Shown piece after piece: positions 1-11,339 of a stretch of DNA of 64,000 bases. Position numbers and translations under genes: made by a program. Under the pieces are notes generated by a model. That model was not told the origin of the DNA and ran no database searches. It worked only from the letters and a program-made list of their open reading frames with translations. Each line of letters begins with the position of its first letter. Within the stretch, counting starts at the first letter, position 1. The stretch is taken from contig JARHVA010007801.1 of the NCBI GenBank assembly GCA_037957365.1, positions 36,001 through 100,000 on the forward strand. Direction: 5' to 3'. Source of the DNA: Torreya grandis (taxonomy: Eukaryota; Streptophyta; Pinopsida; Cupressales; Taxaceae).

Positions 1-2690
1 TACACAACATGTTCTCTATGCACTATCCAACATTACTTAACATCACATAATCTTCATGGGCTTCACCTTTATAGGTAAGTTTAGGTACACTTTTTATTTT
101 ATTTTATCCTATTGTTTTTATTTGATTCATCACTAGAATAAAGGGGGGGGGAATGTATTCATACAAAATTCAAAAATTGGTAAATTGAGCATGGCTAATG
201 ACACCAATCCTTAGTTCCCTCTTACTTGCTCTCTAAACCCTTTTAGTCTTGTTTTCACTGATTCCCAATCATTTGTGGCCTTCTAGACTTGATCCTAGCT
301 GAGCTAAGACCCTCTCTTCATGACCAATCCATCCCCCTAGGTCTCACCTACTCAGGAAAATAGTGCCAAAGTTGGACTATAGTGCTGGACCTTAGGGTGT
401 CCTCTTTTTAGTACTCATGTACAATCACAATTCAAGTCCATATTACCTTTTTTTCTTGATTCTTCTTGTTCATTATGTTGGCCTAGTTTGGTTTCATCTA
501 ACACATTATCAATAGATCCCTATAAAAATCCATTCAAAAATCATTTGGAAAGGGTTGGAAAATACCACTCAAGTAAACAAGAATAAAAGAAAGACCACTC
601 AAGCAATCTTCTCTATTCTCTACATACAACCAACCTATACACTTTTAACCAATTCAAGTCTTTGCACTACTCCCTAGTCATCTTAAACATACCTAGTTTT
701 AGCATTTCTTTCACTATTTCACTAAGCATTCTTAAAGGGAGAATGACATATGGCTTGATCCCTCCTCAGAGTATTGGTATGTAGGCAACATGTTGACAAA
801 TGAGGTGTGAATCAAGTCCAGTGCATATTACACACACTAACCCCTTTTCCCTATTTGCCAAAGTTTCTTTCAATTTCATAGAAGATACAAGTGCATATAA
901 AATCATATCTATACAGAGATTTTTTGATAGTGAGGACCTAAAAATTAGTACATAGGCTCACACTGAGTAGGTGAACAAGAACCTAGAAATATTAAATCCC
1001 TAGGACAACATCACTAGAGAAGGACTACAACATTGAAGACTAGGGTGCTAGTTCTGATGCTTCTTTCCAATTATAAAATCAGTTTTAGGATCCTATTTGT
1101 GATAGTGTCCTAGTTCTACACACAAATTTCTAGACCTTGTCTTAGTCAAAATAGTCTAGAATAAGCTAAGTTTAATTTTCTCACTCTCATTGATATTTTT
1201 AGAAAAGGTCTAATTGTAATTTAAATTAAAAAATAAGTATCTTTAATTAGGAATATTATTTATTGATTCCTCCTAATTGATCCTATTTATTTAATAAGAA
1301 TAAAACTTGATTGCTCAAAAAAATAACAAATTAACATGTCTCAAAATTTTTTCTCTAACTTGGGATTTGAGGTTGAGTATGTTCTCTCTTGCATGTAAGA
1401 ATTATTATTAATGTATGTTTTAGGATCTCTAGAGGTAATTCAAGGCAGAGGGATATAAATAATTTGAATACATACATGTAGAAAACTGATAGCATTTGGT
1501 TCTTGCTTAATTTTGGATGGGACCTTAAAGGGCTTTACATGACAATTTTTATATTATAATGGCAAGTTAGAGGCTTACTCCACATGAATTATTTACTATA
1601 TATGAGTTCATTAGATCAATGTCAATCTTTAAACATTATTAGCTTCTATGTATCTATGATAAATTTTTGAATAGGTTGTAGTTGGATTAGTTGGCTCGGT
1701 GATGGAAGATGTCTAAGTATCAAAGATGTGCATATATGATAACTCTAACACTTGTCTAGGTGTACTAGACCTACACATGTGTAAATATTTGATTGGATTG
1801 GGTGTCTTGAGGCTCTAACAAATTTGATGCTTTTAGGATAAGTGACAGTTAGAATTCTAGCACAAATATATGTGTGTACAAGATACACACATGCATACAC
1901 ATCTAATTAGATTAGGTCTCATAGGGATTTGATAGAGCTCTTTAACACTTCCAAGCATTGATGAGGTATATGTGGTGATATGTAATTGGATTTGGCCTCC
2001 CAGGGCATTGTCAACTCTAAAACTTCTAAGACTTGATGCATCTCTAATAGCTTTAACACTTTCAGGTGTATGAGGTACACACGTATCATAATAAGGTTTA
2101 ATTATAGGGGAAATTCAATCGAGGAGGCATGGGAGGCCAATTTGAACCCCTTCTTGACATAACTATAAAATCATGATATATATGATTTGGGACAAAATTA
2201 AGTATGATTCTATCTATTATGACTTGAACCAATTAGTCATTTGGTTCAATTAGGGATGTGATTTGGGCAAAATTTATCCCCTAAACCAAATTTATGACCC
2301 AATTGATTGTATAATCTAGATGCAACATATATGACTTAACTGACCCTAATTTAATCAAAAATGCAAATATGGCTAATTTTAACCCATTGAACCTAAATTG
2401 GAGTCTATGATGTGATTGAAAGGGTTAATTAGGTGATGTTTCATGACATGTTGATCATAAACCCTAATTTATCACTTTAACATGTATGTAGTTACCCTAA
2501 ACCCTAATTTCATGACATATACACATGTACAAACCTGTTACACTAAACCCCTAACCCTAAATCATAATTTTATAACAACCACAACCGCTAAATTCCTTTA
2601 TTTCATCACAAATGCATAAATTGATGAATGTGATTAGCGATAATTTGTGAAACTATTATTCAAATAGTTTTTTGAGGACCTATGATGGGA
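1..2690. other. AT-rich intergenic DNA, no gene seen
   Basis: No reading frame of useful length or recognisable protein is visible on either strand. Weak internal structure is present. Around 1790-2075 three loosely similar units begin with variants of a GATTGGATTGGGT-like phrase at about 1791, 1906 and 1983. At 2459-2550 there are several scattered CCCTAA-like words that do not form a tandem telomeric array. A dispersed-repeat segment at 480-1060 is listed separately. Confidence 0.6.
480..1060. repeat. dispersed repeat, related copy near 58820-59360
   Basis: The phrase TTGATCCCTCCTCA followed by a TATTGGTATGTAGG-like stretch (about 757-785) recurs at about 59128-59160. In both places it is preceded by a similar AT-rich run and followed about 150 bp later by an ACCTAGAAA-type phrase. 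This suggests two diverged copies of one element, possibly an LTR or leader fragment. Identity outside the core is weak, so the boundaries are approximate. Confidence 0.35.
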
Positions 2691-2694
2691 TTTT

Positions 2695-3060
2695 GGGCAA
2701 AATTAACTCATTTCATCTTACATATTGAGCCTTATTACATCATTCATTAGTCTTATTGCTTTATAGTCTTATCAAGAGTCTTATTGCATCATGTATTAGA
2801 TATTTATGCATCATATTTGGGATTTATGCATCATATTGATCCTTATTTCATCATATGATAGCCTAGTTACATCATATGATAGCCTAAATTCATCATATTG
2901 GAGATTTATTACATCATATGATAGTCTTATTACATCATATTAAGCCTTATTACATGATATGATAGCATTATTGCAACATATGATAGTCTTATTGCATCAT
3001 ATTATGGATTTATGCATCATATAATAGTCTTATTCAATGTTATTTCATCATATTATAATG
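2695..3060. repeat. degenerate tandem repeat, unit about 22 bp
   Basis: About sixteen imperfect copies of a unit resembling TTATTACATCATATGATAGTC follow one another. Variant units carry TTATGCATCATAT or CCTAATTCATCATAT. Unit length varies by a few bases and point changes are frequent, so the array is old. It contains no open frame and lies just upstream of the decayed element at 3376-6480. Confidence 0.7.
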
Positions 3061-4400
3061 GAAAAAAATGCGTGAATATGAGCCTTTTTTCTTGTTTGTA
3101 TAGCATATTCATATACTTCAAGGAATGCACATGCATTATAGGAACACATATGTGTTATAGAAACATGTAGACATTAATATAATGCCTAAAAAATCCTTGA
3201 AGTACAAAAAAACTCACTTTCCAAAGTCTATTTTTATCTATAATTGAGATTGTTGTCCCCATAGACATTCCCTATGTACTCTACGTACTTTCTTAGTTGT
3301 ATGTTTTTTTTGGAGCCCACACTGGAAGTCTTTTCTTGGTTGATTTTGTCAAAATGTGATCCTATTCACATTGAATGAGGAGGAATAATTTGAATAACAA
3401 AACATCAGAGTAATTAGAAGAGTTGAGAGAAAAAAACAAGGTACGAATACAAGCAATTCATTCTAGACAAGGTACAAACACTAACCCTAATGAGCCAAAT
3501 ACCTTAGATAATGAGGAAATTGAAAAAAATAAATTAAATAATGATTAATTTTATAATAATTAATTTAATTATGATTAAATTTAAAATAATGAATTTAATT
3601 ATGATGAAATTGGCAATATAAAATTAGATAATGTTGGAAATTCACATTCAAAGTTTAATTTTTTTGATAATGTTGATGAAGAGCCTATGCATGATAATTT
3701 ACCCACAAAAAATTAAGAAAATTTAATGGAATAAAGTAATGATGAAATTAAAAATGAATAAAAATTTATGGAAACACATAATGAAGAAACAAACAACAAA
3801 GAAAATTTCATGGAAACATATAATGATTTTGAAACACCCTCTGAAAGGATTCCACCAATAACAACACCTCCAAGAATTGTGCATAGAAAATATAAGTACT
3901 TAATTAAATTTGATGAAAATATTTTGAAATTAATGCATAAAAATATGTCTAATTTCCATTCAAGAAGATTGGTTTAATAAATTGGGGATAATTTCTTTCA
4001 TAGATTGAAGTATGATAGTCAAAGATGTCAATTATTTGTTTCATTGATGAAATTGCTTAAGATGAGACCCATAATATACACATTAGGACTAAGAACATAT
4101 AACATGGATAATGGAAATGATGAAATTATTGAAAATTTATATGATGAATATCATATTGTAGGCCTAAAATCATGCAACAAAGATTCTAATGCTCCCTGAT
4201 GTATAATGACAACTTGTGCAATAAGTGCTGAAATAGGGAAAAAATGATTGATTTCAAAATTAAGTCAAAAACTTGATATAAATATAAAAACATTAATAAA
4301 AGTAATTAAAAGATGTGAAATACTTAATGAACCCAATACAAAAGAGCTCTAGGCATTCTCTATTAGAATTCCACAAAAGGACAAGGCTATAGTTGATGTT

Positions 4401-4811
4401 TTGAAAGAGTTACTTGCACAATTTTGGAAAGATAACATAAGAGTTTTGCCTAGTGCAAGAGATGTAGTGAAAAGAAGAGTTGGTTCTTGTAATCATGAAT
4501 TACATCTGAAACATTTCTTGGATATGACTCAAACACAATTGTACTCCAAGTTTTTGGAAAAACATCCACAAATTTCTATTAGTCAAAATTTTTTTAAGAT
4601 GGACAAACTTTTTTATGTAAAAATAAATCTCACACACACCACTTGTTATTGTAGGCAACATGTTGAGTTTTCAATGCACTATGATCTTTTTCACCATATT
4701 CATTGTACTTTGCATATTACTAACATTTTGCAGTGGTGTGGCATAGAAGTTCTACCAAAATTAGCTAGGGAATTTATGTTAAATATTTTTTGTGAAAGAC
4801 CAGATGGATAG
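4401..4811 (+). pseudogene. transposase-like protein fragment, N-terminal/middle block
   Basis: This 136-codon open stretch is the longest intact piece of the element at 3376-6480. It contains a basic RVLPSARDVVKRRV segment, then LKHFLDMTQTQLYSKF, then a Cys/His segment with TTCYCRQHVEF followed by HYDLFHHIHC. The Cys/His spacing looks like a metal-binding unit. The family resemblance is from memory. The frame continues past the stop at 4809-4811 as further homologous-looking residues with a CLDGNC motif near 4834, so the stop is probably a decay mutation. It is not an independent gene. Confidence 0.5.
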
Positions 4812-5093
4812 TTCTTTTATATGAAATCATGTTTGGATGGAAATTGCAACATTTTCTGTAGATTGCCAAAATTGAAAAAAAGTATCCATGAAGAGTGGAC
4901 AAGTGTAATTGGATAGGAATCAATTTTTTTAGCAAATACAAATATGTGACTTATAAAGTAAAATATGGCAAAGAATCTAAAAGTTGTGATCTTGTTATGA
5001 AAGAGATACCTACTTTAGAATTTATGGTTGAATTCATGGAGAAAATTATTTGAGTATGCAAGGCACACACATAGGGATAAATGGTTGGATGAA

Positions 5094-5640
5094 CATTTAA
5101 ACTAAGAAAGGACACATTAAAACTTGATTATATTGTTTTAGTAGTCAACTTTGCATGAAATTACACATTCAAATCACAAATGGAAGTTCAATCATAATAT
5201 TACAACTCAACAAATATTTCCATATTCATGCATATAGCATTCATGCATGCACTTGATAGTATAGAGGAACATGAAAAAATATTAATGGAGTGCCATTTTT
5301 CTATCAATGATGACCAATTATATTGTACAGAGTATATGCAAGGTTGTTTTGATAAGTTCTAGGGATAGTTGACTTAGATGAAAATTAATTTAAAATGGCA
5401 TTATATTTGGTCAGATAATTGCACATCATAATTCAGGAATGCATGGATGTTTTATTTGTTGATCAAGACACACATTACCAATGGTGTATAACATATTTAG
5501 AGTTTCACTAAGGCTAGCCATAGAAAAGGAGAACATGATGGTGCTGTAGCATGTATAAATAAAGGCCATTACAAGGGAGGAGTTAAAATATGACAATGTT
5601 GCTAATTTTATTGATGCAAAAACTATGGTTGACTGGTGTA
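5094..5640 (+). pseudogene. transposase-like catalytic-region fragment (WSD and GEHDGA motifs)
   Basis: Read on the plus strand with several stops, this region shows FKLRKDTLKLDYIV, then a CHFSINDDQ motif near 5292, then WHYIWSDNC near 5397-5424 and RKGEHDGAVACI near 5523-5560. In the related uncharacterised family the corresponding words are a FSDG or WSDG motif followed by HGKGxxDGxG. Acidic residues in both motifs make a metal-dependent nuclease-like fold plausible, but that is inference. At least six in-frame stops show it is dead. Confidence 0.45.
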
Positions 5641-6480
5641 ATGAGAAAATATGTCATAGTGGTTAAGAAAATTTTATTGTTCATAGACATTTTTGGTTAA
5701 TAGAGGAAAAAGACTTGGCAAACTATGAAGATTATATGACTCTAACAGGTTCACATGAGCTCCACTCATTTCATAGCTCAAATATAGGTTCTTAGACTAT
5801 TCACACGTGACACTTTGCATGATTTTTTTTCATGCATGGACTTTTTTTGGAATGAGTATGAGTCACAAGAGTAGATGGATGACTGGAGTTCCAAACCTCT
5901 AATTCTAATCAACACATATTAGGTTCGACCAGTATTGTAACTTACTGACATGACATCCTCACATGACTTTAACCATATATTTGATCTAGTACAGCCAGGT
6001 AGAAGATTAATCTTTATGCACTATTTATTCTCATAATATATCTTCATAATGTCATTAAAAATTGTTTTTTATGATATAGGCCATATTTTTGTAGTTATTG
6101 AAAATGAGGACAATAAAGAGGGAACCTATTACTATTTATGTTAGTGTGTAAATGGAAACAAATAATACACTTCCCCAGTTGTAGATGGAGAAAAAATTGA
6201 TTATCCCACTAGATCTGTGGTAGTCACTAGAGATTGGATTTGATGATATCCTATGAAAAATTCAAATTAATGATTGTTTGAAGACTTTAAAATTCATAAG
6301 AGGATTCTACACTATTCAAATTTGGTTCTTGAAATGAATATTTAATTGTAAAAATATCATGGGAATCTAAGAAACAAGAATCCTTGAAAATTTTATGAGT
6401 CAGACCATAAAGCTATTCTTTATAATATCAAGATTAGAGTAGATCCAAGTGGTTCATTAGATTGAAATGCACAAGTATGT

Positions 6481-6714
6481 TGACTTTTAAAATGTATATG
6501 TAATCAATATTAGCAATTTTTTTTGATTTTTTAGGTAGTACATGCATAAATTTCATCTTTAATTACTTACTAACATTTTTGTGTAGGTTAGTGTTGCCAA
6601 ATTAGCTTCCACCTTCATGTGGTTGGCACCATTAGTAAAGAATTTAATATTATTGAAGCTAAGAGAAACTTTCTAAAAGTACTTAGTGTTTCTACACTCC
6701 TAAAAAATTACTCA
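6481..6714. other. junction between decayed element and tandem array
   Basis: The sequence is AT-rich. It retains a few codons that could be the distal end of the upstream element, such as a tract near 6610-6690, but nothing that can be assigned with confidence. Confidence 0.4.
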
Positions 6715-8070
6715 TGACAAGTTTATTTATCCTTATAGCCTTCCAAACACATTTGCTGTCAGTGTTTTTGTGCTTTAGAATAGTAGTGAAAATGCCCTTA
6801 TGGGTGGAAGTATGTGTCATAGTTATTGGAATATGTGTAATTTTCATGTATATATATGCATTTGAAGTAGTGGATTTGCACTTTCTGGTCTTGGAGGCAA
6901 AGTTTCTAGTTGAAGGTCAAGAATTTATCTCTTCACTACCAAAAATTTACATTTTAAGACCCTTTACTACAAATTCTACCATAGATTAATCTTAGACATG
7001 ATTTAGAACAGATTTAGGATGCAATTAGAGGACTTTCCCATGCACATTATGGATCTTATGGTTCCTCCATATGACTTATAATTTTGGTTTTTATGCATGA
7101 TTTAAGTTAGGCTAAAAATTAGCATTTTTTTTATTGGGAAGGGCATTCTTGATCCCAAAATGGGTGGTGGGTTTGTCATCCAGGCTAGATGGGAGGCCAA
7201 GAACCTGGTCCTAAACATTATTCACCGCATAAAACATGTTGGAAATGCAATTTTTCAGCTAACAAGCATCAAAAATAGAGTTCTTGGATCGTAGCTTCAA
7301 CTTTAACAATATTTTTTGTAAGTGTTTTTGTGCTATGAAATAGTAGTGAAAATGCACTTGTGGGTGGAAGTGGGTGTCAAAATTGTTGAAACATGTTTAA
7401 TTTGAAACTAGTTGGAGGTCAAGAGGTTGTCTCTTCACTGCCAAAAAGTTGTATTTTAGGACCCTTTACTGTAAATTCTACCATGAATTGCTCTTATAGG
7501 TGATTCAAACTAGATTAAAGGTGTAATTAGAGGAAATTTACATTCACATTAAGGATCTTATAGTTCATCCATATGTCTTATAGTTTTGGTTTTATGCATG
7601 CTTGAAGTTAGGCTAAAAATTAACATCTTTCTTGTATTGGGAAGGGCATTCTTGACCCCAGAATGGGTGGTAGGGTTGTCATTTGGGCCAGATGGGAGGT
7701 GAATAAACTATTAATATATGATATTTTCCACTTTATATGTGTTTTTAGTTCCATTTTAAGCCAACAAACACTAAAATTATAGTTCTTGGACCAACTTCAA
7801 CTTTGACAATATTTGTTGTTAGTGTTTCCATGCTTCAGAATAGTAGTGAAAATGCACTTGTGGGTGGAAGTGGGTGTCAAGTTTGTTGGAACATGTATAA
7901 TTTGATTATATGGATGTTTTCAAAGTAGTGTATTTACACCTTCTAGTCCTAGAGGCAAATTTTCTAGTTGGAGATCAAGAAGTTGTCTCTTCACTGCCAA
8001 TTATTTGCATTTTAGGACCCTTTATTACAATTTTTGCCACATATTGCTCTTAAGGGTGATTTATAATAGG
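6715..8070. repeat. tandem array of a 500-560 bp unit, about 2.5 copies
   Basis: The marker word TAGTAGTGAAAATGC occurs at 6781, 7341 and 7841, giving periods of 560 and 500 bp. Other shared landmarks follow in order: a TGTCTCTTCACTGCC-like phrase, a TTTTAGGACCCTTTA-like phrase, AAGTTAGGCTAAAAATTA and TTGGGAAGGGCATTCTTGA. The middle copy has lost about 60 bp after its GTTTAATTTGAAA segment. The third copy stops near 8070, just after the phrase CTCTTAAGGGTGATTTATAA. No protein is encoded with confidence. A 91-codon frame at 6714-6989 is not maintained in the other copies. Confidence 0.8.
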
Positions 8071-9071
8071 ATAAATAAGTTACATAAAATAATTATCTAC
8101 TACAAAAACTTCATATACAACCATATATGAAAATATAAAAATATCATATTAAATATGATTAAGCTCCACTATCTTCATCAGCGGTCACCCCATTATTGAA
8201 ATAAGGTTTTTCTCTATCCTAATTCATTTCCTTATTTAGGTTTTCATTCCACTTTTTTCATTTGAAATAATTAGTAGTAGGGTTTGGAAAGAGGTTATCC
8301 CTAAACATTCTATGTACTCTTCTTCTATTCATCATTTGTATAAAGTCTCATTCTCAATAAAGGTTATTTTTATACCCATCATATATTTATTGGAATGGTT
8401 GAGTTGTTGGGTACCTTAGCTAAAGTGCACATGATATTTACCTATTATTTAAATTTTTTAAACATATGACATAAACTTTTCTAAGAATGATAGTATTCCA
8501 AATTCACTTTTTACAGTGAGATATTTATTAAAAGTCTCCTAAGCTGTACTTATCAACACTTCAATTGCATCCTCTATTCAAATATCCATGGCCTATTCAT
8601 ACATTATTATTATTTTTTAAATATGAATAAATAATAAACTAAATGAGTATGGTTAGAGACATGTCATACATTATTATCCACCCTAGTTTGTTTTCACTAT
8701 CACTCACCAAAACTTATAATTCACCCTCATCTACATCCCTTGATCCTCCATATCCATGCCCTATGATTAAAATTAAAAATAAATTTGATTTATAAACCCT
8801 AATAGATAGTAATAAAATGGTGTATAGGTTGAGACATATCTTACATCATTATCCACATAGGTTTGTTATTGTTGTTGTCCACAAGTAATTCTTGTTGAAC
8901 CTCATTTGGATCTCATTATCTATTATGCATGCTTTACTTATCCAAAACAAACTAGCCATTTTAGACTACCAAAAATAATAAATAAATAAAATATAAGTAG
9001 ATGTAAACTTTAAATTAGAATCTATATCACTATTGTTGGTAGGGTCTCTCACACCATCCCTTGCATTCTAA
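8071..9071. other. AT-rich DNA, no gene seen
   Basis: There is no coding potential. Two loosely similar units near 8640-8700 and 8815-8870 share GAGACAT..TACAT.ATTATCCA and a TAGGTTTGTT-like phrase, suggesting an old tandem duplication of about 175 bp. Nothing else is recognisable. Confidence 0.45.
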
Positions 9072-9281
9072 ATGCATAAATATTGTCTCTAGTTTTTACT
9101 ATTCCTAGGTGTCTAGATTTTGTCTTATTTAATAAGTTATCCATTCCTATAGGAATAGGAAAGCTTAGTTTTTAGAATGTGAAATGAAAAACCTTCTTGG
9201 ATTATTTATTGTAGTGTTTTCTCTCTTCATTTATTGAATTGTGAAATATAATTTTATTTCCATTCTACATCTATCCTAACG
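9072..9281 (+). repeat. LTR of copia element A
   Basis: About 210 bp that align with 53656-53860. The strongest shared stretch is GTGTCTAGATTTTGTCTTATTTAATAAG-like, with TTATCCATTCCTATAGGAATA (about 9110-9155 against 53690-53735), and then ATTTATTGTAGTGTTTTCTCT-like sequence. It is followed directly by a primer-binding-site-like sequence, which marks it as a 5' LTR. The exact start is uncertain by several bases. Confidence 0.65.
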
Positions 9282-9298
9282 TTAGTATCAAAGATTGG
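9282..9298 (+). other. primer-binding site of copia element A (decayed)
   Basis: The word TTAGTATCAAAGATTGG sits immediately after the LTR. It resembles the TGGTATCAGAGC primer-binding site complementary to initiator methionine tRNA that plant copia elements use. Element B in this window has the exact form at 17006. Three or four substitutions separate the two. Confidence 0.6.
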
Positions 9299-10440
9299 AT
9301 TAATTTTATCATGTTTATTTTTTATCCTTCATTCTAACCATACAACCTATAAGTTATTTTTTGAAGAATTTGTATGACTATTTTGGTTGTGAACCAACAT
9401 CAGGGAGGTGTTTTATCCTAAAGGGAAATTCTCAAATTTTTTTGTAAAGTTTATGGACCTATGTATCACCTATTTTAGTAGATTTTTTATTTCATTTAGA
9501 GACATTTCAGATTTGTGACCTACATTTTTTAGTGGGAAATTGGCATTTTAACATTTATAGAGGTGTTTTGATCATTTATAGTGATATTGTGGGATGTTTT
9601 TGGTAATAAAATCTTTGATAGACATGCATTTATCACTTTATCTCTTGGAGCTGAGCGTGGAGAAAACAAAACAATATTATTTATCCTACATGGGGCTTTT
9701 TACATAATTATGTATGTACTAATATTATAGTCTTCATAGATTACTATGTAGGTCAATAGTATACCTTGGAGGAGTTAGTAAATTTATGTGTCTTATTTAT
9801 TTCTCATTTCCAATATTGGAAATTGAACATAAAACAAATTGGAGGAGAGAGGTAAAAGTAGAATTTCATTTTGTCTTTTAAATGCTATTTTTAAAATTTG
9901 AAAACATTTAGATTTAAAATAATTTGAAGCATTATTTCATTTGAAAATGCTACTCTAAGTAAATATGGCAAAAAATAACCAAATTTTGTAAATTCAAGGA
10001 TAAATAAGGATAATTACTTTTTTACCCATTTACTTTTGTCAAAAAACATAAATTAAAAAATGAAGAGAAATCAAGTATACTTATGTGTGATATTTTCTTG
10101 TTAAGCTAGTGTTAATGATAGGGTGATCCATTTTCACATGCCACCTATGCACCACATACCACTCTACTCTCAACTCTTAAAGCCTCACTACTAAGTATAT
10201 AGAAATGAATAACTTCTTCCACATACCCAAAATTATATAGGAAGGGTAGGTATATAGAGAGGTTTAGTTTATTGGTTTGGTGGTATGTAGAAAAGGGGAC
10301 CATTTTAGAGTGATACAGAACCAATTCAAATTAAACACAAAACTTAAAACTATAAACACAAACTAAAAACTCGAAACTAAAAACCATTCATTCAATCAAA
10401 TCTATCATTGGCACAACATTGATCAACAAAGACAACTAGT
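9299..10440. other. copia A leader or inserted DNA, no gene seen
   Basis: More than 1.1 kb lies between the primer-binding site and the first gag-like codons, long for a copia leader. It is AT-rich with no recognisable frame. It may include an old insertion, but no repeat ends are visible. Confidence 0.4.
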
Positions 10441-10815
10441 TAGAATGGTCTTAGTAAATAGAGATCACACTAATTTTAAATGATATGTGGTTTAATATTT
10501 GTGATGGGGAAAAACAATTGGTTGATCCAACATGGAATGCAAAAGATATTTAGACATAGAAGAAAAAACTAGAAAACATTAGCTTTGATGAGAGATTAAG
10601 TCAATGGAGATGTGTTTCATCATATTTAGGGGTGCAATACACCATGGAAATTATTTCAAAAATTGAAAGAACTATATGATTCCCACTTAGAGTTATAATT
10701 CACTCAATTTCAGTTAAAGTTGTTCAACCTTGAGTTGAAATATTATGATGGGATGAGATTGGCTTCAGAGATATGTGCCATTAACCATGATTTAGATGCA
10801 ACAGGTGTCAAAATA

Positions 10816-10866
<51 letters not shown>

Positions 10867-11260
10867 CCAAAATAATAAAATTCCTTCTTCCCAACTATTC
10901 AACCTATTTAGAGTCTCTAAAAGAAAGCAATCAGTTGAAGACTCTCACATTTGATCAATTGGTTGAGAATATGGAAGAAATAGAAAAGGTTGTTTGAAGA
11001 AAAATTGAGTCCACAACAAGAGAAAGTGTGTGTTATGTTAAACCAGATTATTTCAAACCATACAACAAGGTTGTCTTCTAAAAATTAAGGAAATAATAAG
11101 TACAAGGAAAAAGGTGACAAAATTGAAAATTGAGGTGGTTAAAAAAAGAATGTTAAACAAAATATCTACTCTGAACGGTGTGATAAAATAGGAATTCATG
11201 AGACTCACAAATGTATAACTCCATGGAAGAAAATTGAAGCATAATATAAGTTAAATAGGA
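10440..11260 (+). pseudogene. copia A gag remnant
   Basis: Plus-strand reading with stops gives a UBN2-type capsid trace: LFQKLKELYDSHLELQF near 10648-10700, FNLELKYYDGMRLASEI near 10727-10775, and LLPNYSTYLESLKESN near 10885-10930. A zinc-knuckle-like RCDKIGIHETHKC at about 11170-11215 follows, with its first Cys replaced by Ser. A 47-bp (AC)n tract interrupts the capsid trace in-frame between a GVKID-like segment and the LLPNYS segment. The gene is dead. Confidence 0.65.
10817..10863. repeat. (AC)n microsatellite inside copia gag
   Basis: About 23 uninterrupted AC units sit within former gag coding sequence, between two conserved capsid segments. It therefore expanded after insertion. It would read as Thr-His repeats in the gag frame. 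Confidence 0.95.
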
Positions 11261-11339
11261 AAAATCAAAGAAAAAAAGAGTTAAAATCTACCTAATTCAC
11301 CAGTGAATGCATGTTTTCTAGTATAGATGATGAAGCAAA

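Larger units (their letters stand above)
3376..6480 (+). mobile_element. decayed element encoding a WSD/GEHDGA transposase-like protein
   Basis: Collinear plus-strand protein traces, broken by many stops and a few frameshifts, run from about 3376 to 6300. They include an acidic N-terminal stretch (3768-3977), a block with a Cys/His-rich segment (4401-4811), a block containing FKLRKDTLKLDYIV (about 5094-5150), a HFSINDD motif (about 5296) and a WSDNC...GEHDGA region (5400-5545). I associate this order from memory with a large uncharacterised protein family seen in transposon-rich plant and invertebrate genomes, which carries a SDGxxxQxKN and a HGKGxxDG motif. The superfamily of the element is not established here. 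No terminal repeats were recognised, so the ends are approximate. Confidence 0.5.

Noticed and set aside
2459..2550. CCCTAA-like words suggesting interstitial telomere
   Set aside because: Words are scattered among unrelated bases and never form consecutive CCCTAAA repeats.
6714..6989. 91-codon hydrophobic frame
   Set aside because: It lies in the first unit of a tandem array and the frame is not kept in the other units.
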